Assembly: GCA_010093605.1 (NCBI GenBank)
Contig: MU004189.1
Span: forward strand, 1,557,834 to 1,621,833
From: Lophium mytilinum
Lineage: Eukaryota; Ascomycota; Dothideomycetes; Mytilinidiales; Mytilinidiaceae
DNA length: 64,000 nt
Reading direction: 5' to 3'
Of this stretch, positions 11,358-23,500 are shown in pieces (position 1 is the stretch's first letter; every line of letters starts with the position of its first letter). A program made the translations under genes and the position numbers. Under the pieces are notes generated by a model, which saw only the letters and a list, made by a program, of their open reading frames with translations, made no database searches and was not told where the DNA came from.

Positions 11358-12902
11358 CGGAACCTATGTCGAGGACCCAGTTTTGATCTTCTTTATCAGT
11401 CGACCGCTGGTGTTCTGGAGTGGCTCATTCGCCGGTCGGCAGCGCGTGTTTCATCCCCCCGTCGCTCACACTAGCGAAGTCAGTCTCTTGCATCCGCGTT
11501 CGAATTGACTTCATCCGCCTTTCAAACCTCACTCTCGACTTCGAACCCAACGTCATGTCTCTCCGCCTTCAAGAACTATGAACTCTATCTATGGTGGCTG
11601 CTATCTAATAGCAAGGACGCAAAAGCAACTCCAGACAACCTTATACCCAATCTCAACCTAATCGTGCCTGCAGACGATACCTTTGACTCTCAGTTGGCCA
11701 CTTATTCTTACACAACACTTATGCCGCATCGAGCAGTCTGCCGCGTCTGCTGTTACCTTACCTCACACTGCGTTCCCAAAGGTAGTCAAGACGTTGACGC
11801 AGGCCGTAAACCTCGGATACCATGCTGGGCATGATTCGCCCTCTTGTGTCCTGGACTCCTTATTGGATGTGGCCGCGGTGCGGTGTGCGTGTATTAATGG
11901 GCGTATCTACGGATACGTGCGCGAGGCTGATATTTCATGTGCTCTGTACACTGCGCTGTTCTTCTGTCTCTACTGGGTTGTATTTCGGTGCGTCGTTGAA
12001 AAGGTGGTTCAGTGAAATGCACTGACGGGAATGTCGCGGAACGTGTTTCAAGTGGCTGGCGTCGCTTTTTCCAAGATACTTGAATGCGAAAGAGGGCCTC
12101 TATAGACAAAGAGTGGCTCGTGGGGAGGGCAAGAAACGAGTATTGAAGTAAAGATAAGGTCTTGCGCAGAATCCTGCAGAATATCCGGGGACATGCCCGA
12201 AGAGTATTCACTAGGACAGTGATCTGTCAAAACTACCATATAGTGTTCTTGAATATATGGGCTGTTCCAGTTGGCTGCTTGACCCATCGACAGGGGTGGT
12301 CTTGTATGTGTCTGGTCCGTCACAATATTTTTACAATTACCTTGAACACTAAGCTAGTGATGCCTATAATATGGAAGCTTAACCCTGATCGAGCACTCCG
12401 GCTCATAGTGAAAGCGCTTAGACAATCATGTTTCTAGTGCTAGATCCAGACGAAGCTACCTGTTGGGCCTTTGTTTGTAAACGAGATTTTTTGGATGCGG
12501 CAGACTGAAAGTTTGGTAGCGGGCTTGGCTTTGAGACCCAATCCCTTAGTGGCATGAATTATCTGTTCTTAAGAGTTTCTAATGCTTCTGCAAGCATAAT
12601 CAAGTGAAGGCTGCAAATTGATGAGCTGTAGTCGTATTAAGGTGTGTCCCTAGCAACGGCCAAGCACAGAATCTAGACCTCTCGGACTCCCCCAGGATCA
12701 GCCCAAAGCCACGACCTCGACCGACGACAAGCAGCACAATCCCGAGAGCGCGTCACCCCAGGGCCCTGATCTGCTCCAGAGCTGCGGCTAGCCGCCTGAC
12801 TCATATTTTTTCTGCAGCCCGCGCGTTGAGGCCGGCGTCACACCTTGTGGCTGCGAAGCTCTCCCCACCACCCACCTCCCACTTCACGTTTTCGATACAG
12901 AC
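11358..12902. other. Intergenic region, SKN7 to eIF2B epsilon
   Basis: This is about 1.5 kb with the SKN7 3' UTR at the left and a C-rich promoter for the next gene at about 12680-12900. Frames of up to 110 codons occur, but none is recognisable. No repeats were seen. Confidence 0.5.
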
Positions 12903-15253
12903 ATGGGCCCCAAGGGCAAGAAGGGCCAAGCCGCTGACAAGGCGAAGTCCGGCGAGGTCGAGCGCGAGGACCCACTGCAGGCGGTTGTGCGTAGCTTTGT
13001 GCACTCTTCAATTCAGTCGGCTTGTACTGACTCCCACAGATTCTCGCAGATCCTTTTGAGACTAGATTCAACCCCTTCACACTCGAGCGCCCACGAGTAT
13101 GCTAATCTCTCAGAATTCACTATGTCAGACGGCCCTGACTGACGCTCTATAGTGTTTGCTACCCCTCGCGAATACCCCACTTATCGAATATACGTTTGAA
13201 TTTCTGGCAAACGCTGGCGTCGAGGAGGTCTTTGTGTATTGCGGGGCACATACTGACTTAGTTGACGACTATGTTCAGTAAGGCCGATGGGCTCTAGAGG
13301 TCGCTCCATGTGCTGACCAAATAACAGGCGTTCAAAATGGTCGTCCTTGTCCTCCCCGTTCTCGAAAATAAATACCATACATTCAACCGCACAATCGATA
13401 GGAGATGCTATGCGGGATCTAGACGAGAAGGGCATATTGACCGGTGACTTTCTCCTGGTGTACGGCGATGTGGTTAGCAACCTGCCTCTCGAATCTGCCC
13501 TGGCTGCACATCGAGCACGTCGCGCAGCAAACAAGGACGCTATTATGACAATGGTACTCAGAGAAGCTGGCACTACACATAGGACCAAAGCTCAGGGCAC
13601 CTGCCCGGTCTTCGTAATCGACCCCAAGAAGGACCGGTGTCTACACTTCGAGCAGATGCCAAACAAGGAACACAATAAATTCCTCTCGATTGACCCCGGG
13701 CTGCTATCGAGCTACCAGGAGCTGGACATCAGGCAGGATCTCATCGATTGCGGGATAGACATCTGCACCCCGGATGTCTTAGCGCTATGGAGTGACAACT
13801 TCGACTTCCAAGCCCCACGGAAGGGGTTCCTTCACAGTGTGCTCAAGGACTACGACCTCAACGGCAAGACTATCCATACGCATATTGTTACCGACCACTA
13901 CGCCGCTCGTGTGCGGAATTTGCACGCCTACGACTCGATCTGTAAAGACATTGTTTCGAGATGGGCATATCCGCTTTGCCCGGACAGCAACCTACTCCGA
14001 GGCCAGTCGTACCGGTTGCAGAAAGGAAACATTTACAAAGAGCAGGGTGTCATATTAGCGCGATCTTGCCATATCAATCGCAAGACAGTGATCGGACGTG
14101 ATACCAGCGTCGGCGAAGGGACCGTGATATCCAACAGCATCATAGGAAGAGGATGTGTTATTGGCCGGAATGTTTCTATTGAGGGGGCATATATTTGGGA
14201 CAATACGAGGATCGGGGATTCCTCCACAGTTGAAAGAGCGATCTTAGCCAGTGAGGTATCGATTGGAAGGAAGTGCCATGTCAAGCCCGGGGCATTGATC
14301 TCGTTTGGGGTTACCATTTCGGACGGAATGACGATTGGAGGCGATCACCGAATCACGAGGGCTAAGAGGAGGCGCGAAAAGAACGAAGACGTCGAACGAG
14401 GAGAGCCTAATATCGCCATAGTGGGCAAGGGTGGCGATGGCTTCGAGTACTTAGACGATGAGGAAGAAGAGGAAGACGAGGTGGTGGAGGGGCTTACGCC
14501 CACGGGACTCAGTAAGCATCAGTATTGCTATCTGGCAATTTGACGTCTCTAACATTTCTAGTCTACAACTTGTCAAGCATGGCGCTGTCAACAGACTCGA
14601 TCTCTACTTTGAACTCAGAATCAGACATCAGCCACGAAGATTTCGCCCAACGGTCTGCCAGCGGAAGCTTCGTGTCGATAGATTCAGTCGAGAGCGAGTC
14701 GGGCCACGCGAAGCACTTCGATCACGACGCCGCATCGAGCATCTACGACTCGCTAGAAGCAGGCCACGAGTCTGCAAATATCCAGCTCGAACTGACCTCG
14801 CTCCGCATGAGCTTGAACGCCTCGGAACACCAAGTCCGCCGCGCGGTGGCAGTCGCGTTTGTCAGGCGGGTCAATCAAATCATAAAGTCAGGCGTCGAGG
14901 CGAAACAGGCAGTCGCGCAGGTGTTTGATCCGCACAAATCGCTGCTGAAGCGGATCTCGTTCGACATGGAAGAGGCAGCCAAGGTCGACCAGGTCGACTT
15001 CTTACTCCTGCTCCAGAAGGAACTCGCGAGCCGCGAGAAGGGCGATACCATCCTACTACATGCCTCGATGAAGCTGTACCAGATGGACGTTCTGCAGCAG
15101 GAGGCGGTTGAGCAGTGGTGGGCGGATGTGAAGGGGACTGAGACGGAGGCACTGGCGAATGTAAGGCAGAAGACGCAGCAGTTCGTCGACTTCCTCGACA
15201 ATCAGTCCGAGGGAGAGTCGGACGAAAGCGAGGAGGAGAGCGATTCTGAGTAG
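12903..15253 (+). CDS. GCD6: Translation initiation factor eIF2B subunit epsilon (Gcd6)
   Basis: This is the catalytic subunit of the guanine nucleotide exchange factor for eIF2, cytosolic. Exons: 12903-12986, 13040-13096, 13153-13277, 13328-14511 and 14562-15253; 713 residues, close to yeast Gcd6 (about 712). The N-terminal nucleotidyl-transferase-like domain begins [19 protein letters not shown] and [14 protein letters not shown]. Left-handed beta-helix hexapeptide repeats follow ([20 protein letters not shown]...). An acidic stretch of Asp/Glu (around 14450-14490) separates these from the C-terminal W2/HEAT exchange domain. That domain carries the aromatic-acidic boxes near EAVEQWW and ends in an acidic tail ([15 protein letters not shown]). 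The last intron has to be removed: reading through adds only a few residues and loses the whole catalytic W2 domain. Starts MGPKGKKG, at the only ATG in frame near the domain. Confidence 0.96.
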
Positions 15254-16161
15254 CTCTACCATCTAAGACAGTGGAAAGGAAAGAAAAGCGGTCAGGATCT
15301 GTCGTGCACGTTTTCGGAAGTATTTGCCAGTGTGCTATAAATGTGTGATGCGGTGACAAAGAAGAAGTGACCAACGACTGTTTTTGGAGTAGAGTACCGT
15401 GCTGATTGATTATGGGACGATACATATGGGAGCCTGAGAGTAGTGCGCAGCAAGTTCTTTAGGGCGACATTAGGCACCTACTCTATGCGGTGCCCTCATA
15501 CGCTTTTAGGTGAAACTGCGGGAGGTTCCGTAGCTGGCACATGTCACACTGCAGACTCTAGGTATTCCAGACAACCCATACACATGTAGAGTGCACGCCG
15601 TAGAGCCGCCATTATTGTGAAGGGTGAATAGCAGGCTTGCAGAAAGTGCACCCGTGACAGCTCCGTTGCAGCCCGGCCCGCAGCTATCTCGGGCGTTGTC
15701 CAGTGCCACTTCCTGCGCCGCCACAGCCCACGAACGACACCACCAGCTGGAGAGTCAGTGCCAGGCAGAAACATCCCCGAAGCCTTCCCAGCTGACCAAT
15801 ATCCTCTTTCGAGCAGCCAGACCCGCCCTTCACCCTCTCATCGCCCGGCCCCTACCTGCAACCCAACCCTGGCCCCGTTGACTCCACCGCTCACCGTCCA
15901 CGCTGTCCACGAGCCGCGCCACAGCCGCACCCCTCCAACCCGTCTCGAGCGTCGCGCAGTCACAGCCTGGTCTCGTCATTCCGGCGAGGCGAGGCCCTCT
16001 TAAAGGTCACCACGCCTTCTCAGAGCAAGAAACGCAAAGCTTCCGACGTGCTTGAACCCGCCCAGCTTGTCGAGCGTCCCCGCAAGAAGGTCGATAGCGG
16101 AAACACCCCGAAGCCCACCACCACTCTTCCAGCTACCCCGGCCACGCTTGCATCTGCCAGT
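15254..16161. other. Intergenic region / leader upstream of RBR ligase
   Basis: The first part is the eIF2B epsilon 3' end. From 15796 to 16161 the RBR reading frame is open but has no ATG; it encodes basic stretches (SKKRK near 16027, RPRKK near 16077). This may be 5' UTR or an unannotated N-terminal extension. Confidence 0.5.
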
Positions 16162-17940
16162 ATGGACTCTGACGACGAGTTCAACAGCTCCGCCTCCGGC
16201 AGCGAGGGGGACTTTATGGGCGACAACGATAGTGACGCCAGCTTTGGGGGTGGCGATGATGGTCAGTATTCCCCAAGTCTGTAGTGGTAGTGGTAGTAGG
16301 CATAGGCTGACATCTTCGGGATTAGACTCCGACCTGGACATGGAAGACAACGATATAGGCTTCGAGACCCAGGATAAGGACATCAAGAAGTCAAAGCAAA
16401 AGTACGAGGTCGACTTCCAGGTCTTTGGCCCTGAGCAGGTCCAGGCCCAGCAGGACAACCAAATCGAGGAGGTTGGCAATATCCTGGGACAGCCGCCAGA
16501 GGCAGCAGCTATCCTCCTACGGCACGCACGATGGAACAAGGAGCGACTGATCGAGTCGTACATGGACAATACGGAGAAGGTGCTGGAGAGTGCTGGTCTG
16601 GGCGAGGCTGCCTTGCACCCGCCCAAGATCGAGGTGGTGAAGGGATTCACTTGTGATATCTGCTGCGAGGACGGCCCTGGGCTGGAGACGTTTGCTATGA
16701 GGTGTGATCACCGCTTCTGCGTGGACTGCTACAAACACTACGTGGAGTCTAAGATTAAGGATGACGGCGAGGCGGCTCGGATCCGGTGCCCGGGAGACGG
16801 CTGCAACAGAATAGTGGACGCAGTGTCATTGGACTTTTTGGTGACGTCGGATAAGCTAAGGGACAGGCATGTGGCTTCACTCTTCCTGATTTGCACGTAC
16901 TAACCGCACGAAGATATCAGGAACTCCTCACTCGAACATACGTCGATGACAAGGACAACTTAAGGTGGTGCCCAGCCCCAGACTGCGAGAACACTGTCGA
17001 GTGCGGAGTCAAAGACAAGGACCTGCCGCGGATTGTACCAACTGTACACTGTGACTGCGGCCATTTCTTCTGCTTCGGCTGCTCCTTAAACGACCACCAA
17101 CCGGCGCCATGTGGTCTCGTTAAGAAGTGGCTGAAGAAGTGCGAGGACGACTCCGAAACTGCGAACTGGATATCCGCAAACACAAAGGAGTGCCCCAAGT
17201 GCCACTCCACCATCGAGAAGAACGGCGGCTGCAACCACATGACGTGCCGGAAGTGCCGCAACGAGTTCTGCTGGATGTGCATGGGCAACTGGGCCGAGCA
17301 CGGCACGAGCTGGTACAACTGCAACCGCTTCGAGGAGAAGAGCGGCTACGAAGCCCGGGACGCGCAGGCCAAATCGCGCCAGTCGCTGGAGCGCTACCTG
17401 CACTACTATAACCGCTACGCCAACCACGAGCAATCCGCCAAACTCGACAAAGACATCTTTCTCAAAACAGAGAAGAAGATGACGCAGCTGCAGATGCAGA
17501 CGGGCATGTCGTGGATCGAAGTGCAGTTCCTCGACTCAGCCTCACAGGCACTCCAACAATGCCGACAAACCCTCAAATGGACGTACGCCTTCGCGTACTA
17601 CCTCGCGCGCAACAACACGACGGAGATGTTCGAGGACAACCAGAAGGACCTGGAGATGGCGGTGGAGAACTTGAGCGAGATGTTTGAGAAGTCGACGGAT
17701 CAGCTGGAGAGCTTGAAGGTGGAGATGATGGATAAGACGAGTTATTGTAGCAAGCGGCGCATCATTCTGCTGAATGATACGGCGGAGAACCTGCGGAAAG
17801 GTGAGGGCCTTGTTGTGGATTTGTTTTGATTCGTCGAACCTTTTTTTCTTCTGTAAGGTTTGATTGGGTTTGATCATGATCATGAGACTGACTTTGATGG
17901 GATAGGGGACTGGGAGTTTAATGTTGCTCTTACTACATGA
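16162..17940 (+). CDS. RBR-type E3 ubiquitin ligase, Ariadne family
   Basis: It transfers ubiquitin from E2 through a thioester on RING2 to substrates. Exons: 16162-16261, 16326-16866, 16914-17800 and 17906-17940; 520 residues. The N-terminus is acidic (MDSDDEF...). A UBA-like segment (about residues 95-125) is followed by RING1 starting CDICCEDG near residue 142, IBR (WCPAPDCENTVEC... CDCGHFFCFGC) and RING2 (CPKCHSTIEKNGGCNHMTC). The Cys of GGCNHM (near residue 320) is the expected catalytic residue. The C-terminal Ariadne domain ends RIILLNDTAENLRKGDWEFNV. The last exon is only 35 nt, and without it the protein would lack the conserved end. The second intron seems to use a GC donor (16867), which gives the family sequence RYQELLTRTYVDD; a GT donor at 16871 with an acceptor at 16920 also stays in frame but drops one residue. 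Confidence 0.94.
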
Positions 17941-18508
17941 TTACGAGCCCGGTGCGGGTTTGGGGGCTGTGGAGTGGGGATCGCATGAGATGGGGGGCAC
18001 TTTGGCGTCAGGGGTGGGATTGGGAGGAGGGGTTTATAGGGGCTGTATTTAGGTCTTAAGTGGCTCTGCAGGTTCTTCGTTCTGCTTTCTGAGATGAGAT
18101 CAGATGAACCCCTCCTCCCCCTCTCTCTCCCTGGTCTAGGATTTTTGAGCGCGCAAGGATTGAGTACAGTTTCAGACGCGCGATGAGAGCTGGTGCAGTT
18201 CCTATCCTCTCTCTCTCCCCTCTATCTTTATCATTCGTCACGAATACACTCATGTCGCACGCATTTTTGCTATGTCTGTTCAGTGGGATTGGGTAGGGGG
18301 TGTCTTGGCTCGTTTGTCTGTGGTGTATTGGGCGGCATATTGGTGGGTTTTTTGGGTCTGGGTTAGTCCTGGTGTCTTCCCCTCTCTCGATCTATAGGTG
18401 TAGATGTGGCGAGGATTGTTGTAGATGAGAAGTTAGCATTGTGCGGTTTTGTATGATGTTTTTGGGTGTGGTTGTGATTGGTGATTGGAGGAAAGTGAAT
18501 TGAAGGTC

Positions 18509-18622
18509 GTAGAGGTGGATATGAGTGCGTGCGGAAGAGGGCATGCATAGACCGAAGGTAAAGAAGTAGAGGTGGGACGTGAATGTATGGGGAAGAGGGC
18601 ATATATTGAGCGAAGGTAAGAG
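18509..18622. repeat. 57-bp tandem duplication
   Basis: Two adjacent units start GTAGAGGTGG at 18509 and 18566 and share GGAAGAGGGCAT and CGAAGGTAA. A third, decayed copy may follow to about 18670. Confidence 0.7.
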
Positions 18623-19250
18623 TGTGCATGGGCTGGTGTGAAGGGCATATGAGTCTAAATGTAAATTGAGCGGATGGAGGGAGTGAATGGACAGTAGTAG
18701 TGGACAGATGGGATGGAAACAAGTTGTATCGCAGCACCACGAGAAGATACAAACCACGGTCTGCGTTGACGTGCTTTCCGATGTTAATATATGAGCTTGT
18801 AAGTTTGGTGTTGATACGAGCACGCCTTTAGTGTTCTTTTTGCTCTTTTCAATTTGTTCTACGTGAAGACTGTAAGATCAGCTCTGAGCTGAGAGTAGCG
18901 CACATAAACGGTCCGATCTAAGCCCTAAACCCCAGTTTTGCGTCGGCGGTCCGGATGGGTAGTGACGATGTTTCCCGTCCCGCTCGGCTCGCGGCGAGCA
19001 AACTGCCACTACTGCCAGGCTTTTTGGGAGGTCTAGAGTTCGAGGTGCGGCATTATGGCCACGGATTCCTCTCCGTATATCCTGGTAGTCTTCGTATCTG
19101 GACCAGTGGCACGGTAGTGTTGTTGCAACTATCGTCATGAGCGGAGAGCTATATGCTTATTGGTTCGGCGAGCCATGTGGTAGGGATCTGCGTTGCGGAG
19201 CGTTTGTGGCTCTCATGTGGCTATGACATATCGTTTTTTGAATCGGAGGG

Positions 19251-19257
19251 TATATAA
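19251..19257 (+). promoter_or_regulatory. TATA box of the Con-6 gene
   Basis: TATATAA stands 113 bp before the Con-6 ATG. A strong TATA is common for highly induced fungal genes; this role is inferred. Confidence 0.55.
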
Positions 19258-19369
19258 AGGTGATGTACGCCAGGGCAGATCAGATTTCTTTAGATCCTTT
19301 CTGCATAGTTCTATTGCAGATATAAAAATACTTCTCCAAGTAGAAACCCTTTACGTAAACACCTCAAAT

Positions 19370-19653
19370 ATGTCCGCCCAACAGAACATGGAAGGCGCCG
19401 GCCATCAGATGAACGCGGCTGGCTACAGCGAGGCAGAGCAGAAGATCGACCATTCGACGGAGGATATTTCGCATGCAGCGCAGGGGCATAAGGCGAATAT
19501 TAGCAACCCTAGTACGCATGTTGTTACTTATCAAGTAGAACATCTGAGGGTACGGGTGCTAATTGGATTACAGACACGAGTGAGAAGTCGAAGCAGCACT
19601 CCAAAGAAGAACTGGAGATTTTGGGAGGCAACAAGGCTTTTTATGGGAAGTAG
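19370..19653 (+). CDS. Con-6 family small protein
   Basis: This is a small conidiation- or stress-associated protein; the biochemical role of the family is unknown. Two exons, 19370-19511 and 19574-19653, give 73 residues. The start is MSAQQNMEGAGHQMNAAGY, and the Con-6 motif spans the splice: AAQGHKANISNPNTSEKSKQHSKEELE, read here as two parts across the intron, ending GGNKAFYGK. Reading through the intron destroys this motif, so the splice is well supported. The protein is very hydrophilic and likely disordered. A TATA box precedes it. It is isolated, with no paralogue nearby. Confidence 0.85.
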
Positions 19654-20597
19654 GGACTTGGCGAGTAGGTGGACGAGAGGGTATAGTTAGGATGAGAAGT
19701 AAAAAAGTTTGTACTGTAGGGTCGAATTAATCCTGTGGCCTTCACTTTTGTAAGACTACACGTTCTCGCTATGTGAGACGTGAACACTTCGTACAACAGA
19801 GAAAACACCTAAACGGTCCAATCTGCGATGTCCATGTCGAGGACCCTGGTTGCGTCATGTGGCGCTCCAATCAAGTCTACTCGGTCAACATCTGCACTGA
19901 GGTGTTTATCTCGACATCCGTTCTTAGTGGCATCTCTTCACAGTCTTCCCAGAGCTCTTCAAGTCTTTTAAGGACATCACTTGCAGAGCAGAAAGCCTGA
20001 GCAGCCAATTTCGGCAAAGCTTAGAAATGCAGGTATTCTACGCATGGGCCAACATGCGAGATCCACACAGCAAACGTCAACGGTTCAAAATGCCCAACAA
20101 CGACGTCCAGCCCCGCTAAACTGGAGCTCTATCAGTAGCCGCCCCGTTATTGTTCCAATCGCCGCCGGAGGATCTGCTGCAAGCATGTTGGAATAGCAGC
20201 TCGACGCTTGTCACGCGAGGGCGCGTTCTGAACATCACATACTGCGCGTCTTTCACTACGCTTTACCTTTACACCGCCTGAGGGCTTCCCGCCCTTAGAT
20301 TCCCCCTCATCTAATACTGTTCCGGCCGCTTGGACCAGGACATGATTTTTTGGCGTGCAGCGACTCCACTTCACTTCCTCTTGTTCACTGTTTGTTAGCG
20401 CGCTTCCACCTTCATCCTCCACCTTCATTCTTCTGCGCTTTTGCGTTAAGGATTCTTTCCCCGCGTCGCTGCGCGTTTTTGGTTCTGCTGCTTATCTTGG
20501 TTTCACCGGATATGCTCGGAAAGAAATAACTGCAAGGTAAGCCGTCTGATCGGACTTTCAAGAGATCTCCAGTCAAGCTGACTGCAATTGTGACTAG
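19654..20597. other. Intergenic region upstream of the DNA methyltransferase
   Basis: This is about 0.9 kb. A probable 5'-UTR intron (GTAAGC at about 20537 to TAG at 20597) ends directly before the methyltransferase ATG. No other gene was recognised. Confidence 0.45.
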
Positions 20598-23500
20598 ATG
20601 TCTTCGAAGAAGGGTCACGTTTTTGTAGCGCCTTCAGATCTCACACATCCGAAGTCCGTCTTCGAAGGCGGGTCGCCGCCATGGCCGATCACACAGGAGG
20701 GTTCCGCATTTCAAGCTCTCAAGGTTGTTGATACCGAGGTACTCTGCGAGATGTTGCGAGCACTAACACTGCATAGGCTGAACGAAACACACAAGGACTC
20801 GACGGTGACTACGTCGTTTTTGAGCTTCAGGAATTCAGAGTTTACCGTCCAGACTCTGGGCGTCTTGCGAATGAGTTGGAGCCATTGCAAGCCCTCAGAA
20901 CGGTACCCGGTCTTCACAAATTGCTTTTCGATGGCATACTAGTCTGTGGGAATGTGCGCCGATATGTGCAAGCGGTCGAGTTCGGAGTTCTGAGCAACGA
21001 GTGGAACCCAGATGTCGAGGCCCCAACCCTCAGCACTTATATTCAGTCCAACTTAGGCGAACAGTACGGCTTCTGGTACAAGTTGGGTGAACCAGCCTCG
21101 GAATACCGAAGATATCACAAACCGTATCTATGGATTGCCAGCTTTGGTTTACACGTTGTTGACTATCTATACGACCACAAAAGTGTTTGTTTGGATGATT
21201 TCAAGCAACATTTCCATGATTGGCTCCGCGAAAAACACCAGGTTGGCATCTCAGAATGGCTTGCGGAATATGGCAGAACAGATTTTAGGGTTGCAGTGTC
21301 AGCTTATGTGGAGTATCTCTATCATGAGAGCTGCTCCATCAAAGAGAGCTTCGGAAACAGGCCCATGTGGAAGGAAACTTTGCCTTGGGCGCTTGCAGCG
21401 GTGAAGGTTTGGGAAGCGAAGACATCCAAAACGATATGCTCACCGCACGTTTACGAATGCTTTCGGCGTTCTTACTTTGGGGACCAGCTGGAGCTGAGCG
21501 AGCCCGCTCCAGAAATTGCGGCTGTACAGGAAAAGAGAAAGAAAGAGCTTGGGTTCATGAAAGCTTCCACAGATCCGAAGGCAGAGAAGATATCAAATGG
21601 TGTCACCCCAAACGACTGGGAGCCGTCAAAAGGCGACGTGGTTGCTTTGAGCCGCGAAGCTAACTCACTGTGGAAGAAATCGAAGGCTGACATCTGGATG
21701 GCATACGTTCAAGAGACCCATCGCGACAAGAAAGGGGAGCTATTTCTCTCCATTGTATGGCTGTATGGACCGGAAGACACCACAATAGATATGGAGCATT
21801 ACCCATATCAGAACGAACGATTTTTCTCGGATCATTGCGAATGCAGTGGCCCGAAGCGACCAGCTAGCGACGTCCTGGACCGAGTTGATGTGTCGTGGTG
21901 TCCAAGTGTCATGCCTGCGAACGATCAAATCTTCGTGCGTACAAAATATTGTTCGCAAAACGAGTCGTTCGTTACGCTGGATATGACAGATCGGTCATGC
22001 TCATGCCAGAAGGAGTCTCGAACAGCTTTTGAGGGCATCGTGGAAACTAGAAAAGTTGGCGATACAGTTTATTTTCTGGAGAAGAAAGCGCAGTCACCAA
22101 CTGGACATGACACTCTGGAACCTGTTGTCATAGAGTCTTTTGATTACCTGGACCAGGCTGTTAGGATTCGTCGTCTGCTGCGCCGTGCAAGGGACTGCTC
22201 GACGCTTGAGATTCAGTCTTTCCAGAATATACGACCCAATGAGTTAGTATGGACAGAAGAGACCATGCTGGTTCGAGCAGACAGAATTGCCCACAGCTGC
22301 AACATTCGATTCCTTACTACCAAGGAAAATGTACCAAGTCCGTACAACCGCGACGGAGTTGCTGATTGTTGGTACATTCGTACTGCTCTCATATCAGACC
22401 AACTTCAAGCCTTCGAAGAAATCACATTCAAGCCAAACATGAGCGAAGGCTTTGAACGCACAGACTTGGAAGTGAAGCTTGTTGGCCTCAGCCTTTTCAG
22501 TGGAGGTGGGAGTTTTGACCGATCTTTGGAGGAGTGTGGAGCTGTAGACTTCGTGCTGGGAGTGGACATGTTTAGTGCTGCGATGCACACATGGAAAGCA
22601 AACCTTCGGGGGGGTCCCACTTCCGCTAGCACATACTGTGGATCTGTTGACGACTACTATCTGGCAATTCAACAAGGCGACCCAGACGTGTATCCCCATG
22701 CGAGGATTGGTCAGATAACCTTCATCTGCGGAGGTTCCCCTTGTCAAGGCTACGCCCGCATGAACCGGCACAAGTTATCCGAAGCGAGCAAGCGAAACTC
22801 CTCCCATATCACAACGTTTGCATCAAATGTCGATCTCTACAGTCCGTTATACGCTATCTTGGAGAATGTTCCTGAAGCAGCTGGTAGGATCAGTAAGGAC
22901 ATCCCGGACAACCCCTTTGCGCAACTGATTGCTTGTTTGGTATCAATGGGATACCAAGTTCAACAGTTCAAGCTTGATGCCTGGTCCCATTCTAGCTCGC
23001 AAAGTCGATCTCGCTTGTTTCTCTCAGTGGCGGCACCGGGTCTGAAACCCTTACCTCCGCCGACATCTACACATTCGCATCCGCCGACGAAGACGCGTGT
23101 GAATGCGATTGGGAAGCTGCCCAATGGCGAAGCCTTCGGAGAGCGAACAGTTGTGGTGACTCCATTTGCGTACACGACGAGTGAAGCGGCTTCTCAGGAT
23201 CTTCCTTCAATACAGGATTCGCGGGTTCAGACCTGTATCCCATATCCTGATCATATCAACTCCACTATTTCAAAATGGGCCGACAGAAGGCTGTTTTCCC
23301 TAATCCCAACCTATCCATATGGGCAGACCTACGTGACGACATTAAAGGAGATGGCCACGTTCAATGAAATGAGCAGGCTAAAGGAAACAGTCATGCCCCA
23401 GTTCTTTCTCGAGAAACAAATCCGACACACTGAAGAGTCAGGTGGGAAATCCTATGGACGAATACGACCGGATGGACTGTTTCCAACAATCGCAACCGTC

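Larger units (their letters stand above)
17941..19369. other. Intergenic region with a short tandem repeat
   Basis: This 1.4 kb region has G-rich and T-rich low-complexity sequence around 17940-18360. A roughly 57-bp unit is repeated from 18509. The right end (19180-19369) is the promoter of the Con-6 gene. No gene was recognised. Confidence 0.55.

Noticed and set aside
17086-17433. 115-codon minus-strand frame
   Set aside because: It is the shadow of the conserved IBR-RING2 part of the RBR ligase.
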